DNA from: Lachnocurva sp045579705
GTDB taxonomy: Bacteria > Bacillota > Clostridia > Lachnospirales > Lachnospiraceae
Assembly: GCA_045579705.1 (NCBI GenBank)
Contig: JAZNMP010000033.1
Location: 1-13,478, forward strand
Reading direction: 5' to 3'
DNA: 13,478 bases
In this document: piece after piece, positions 13,401 to 13,478 of the stretch
How positions within the stretch are numbered: position 1 is the stretch's first letter
Layout of the letters: each line of letters opens with the position of its first letter
Made by a program: the position numbers and the translations under genes
The notes under the pieces: model-generated
Database searches by the model: none
Told to the model about the DNA's origin: nothing
Seen by the model: only the letters and a program-made list of their open reading frames with translations

Positions 13401-13478
13401 GAGGTATGCTGTTTCTGGCAAAAAATAGAGTATAATGCCCCTTTCCCCAAAAACTGCAAACTTTTTTGATTAGGCAGC
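13401..13478 (+). promoter_or_regulatory. Possible promoter leading out of the right end
   Basis: A perfect TATAAT at 13431-13436 (in AGAGTATAATGCC) with no clear -35 in the 15-18 base range. Transcription would start near 13443 and run out of the window. The remaining bases contain CTGC / GCAG (13454-13457 and 13474-13477), a possible small hairpin. No coding start is seen. Confidence 0.35.

Noticed and set aside
1..13478. Hidden mobile element, CRISPR array or defence island
   Set aside because: No transposase, integrase, direct-repeat array, tRNA-attached repeats or known defence domains were found on either strand; gene content is mainly core.

Overview
The window reads as chromosome from a low-to-mid GC Firmicute, most likely a member of the Clostridia. 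The reasons are the order ecfA1-ecfA2-ecfT-truA-rplM-rpsI, strong AAGGAGG-type ribosome binding sites, sigma-A-like promoters, and a VanW/G5 protein together with an HD-GYP protein. The genus cannot be fixed from the sequence. No tRNA or rRNA gene, insertion sequence, phage gene or CRISPR array was seen. Most of the window looks like ordinary core genome.

Layout. At 1-1054 (minus strand) rplM and rpsI form a ribosomal operon. It starts from a textbook TTGACA-N17-TATAAT promoter buried in the end of truA and ends at a hairpin terminator. At 1194-4959 (minus) lie truA, the three-gene ECF transporter energizing module (ecfT, ecfA2, ecfA1) and trmL, packed with overlaps or a few bases between them. 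At 4980-7285 (minus) are a protein made only of the C-terminal domain of an AIR-synthase/HypE-type enzyme, an exported VanW-family wall protein, and a 34-codon single-pass membrane microprotein with a very good Shine-Dalgarno sequence.

At 7328-7978 a lone plus-strand gene encodes a membrane-anchored TPR-like protein. Its end overlaps the end of nth (7905-8549, minus) by 74 bases. Next comes a minus-strand operon at 8601-11055: a DUF308 membrane protein, a small unrecognised protein, an HD-GYP domain protein and a TetR-type regulator, closed by a terminator that touches the nth ribosome binding site. At 11212-11985 (minus) is a strongly signalled single-gene unit for a short-chain dehydrogenase. 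It is divergent from a TraX-family membrane protein (12112-12849, plus), and the two promoters overlap. A thioredoxin gene with its own promoter and terminator (12996-13307, plus) follows. The last 92 bases hold only a possible promoter leading out of the window.

Functional themes are translation (L13, S9, TruA, TrmL), vitamin or metal uptake (ECF module), the cell envelope (VanW, DUF308, TraX, the microprotein), signalling (HD-GYP, TetR), and redox or DNA upkeep (Trx, Nth, SDR). I see no obvious new defence or mobile system. The items most worth a second look are the standalone AIRS C-terminal domain, the unlisted microprotein lying antisense to the leader of the TPR gene, the nth/TPR tail overlap, and the terminator abutting the nth start.
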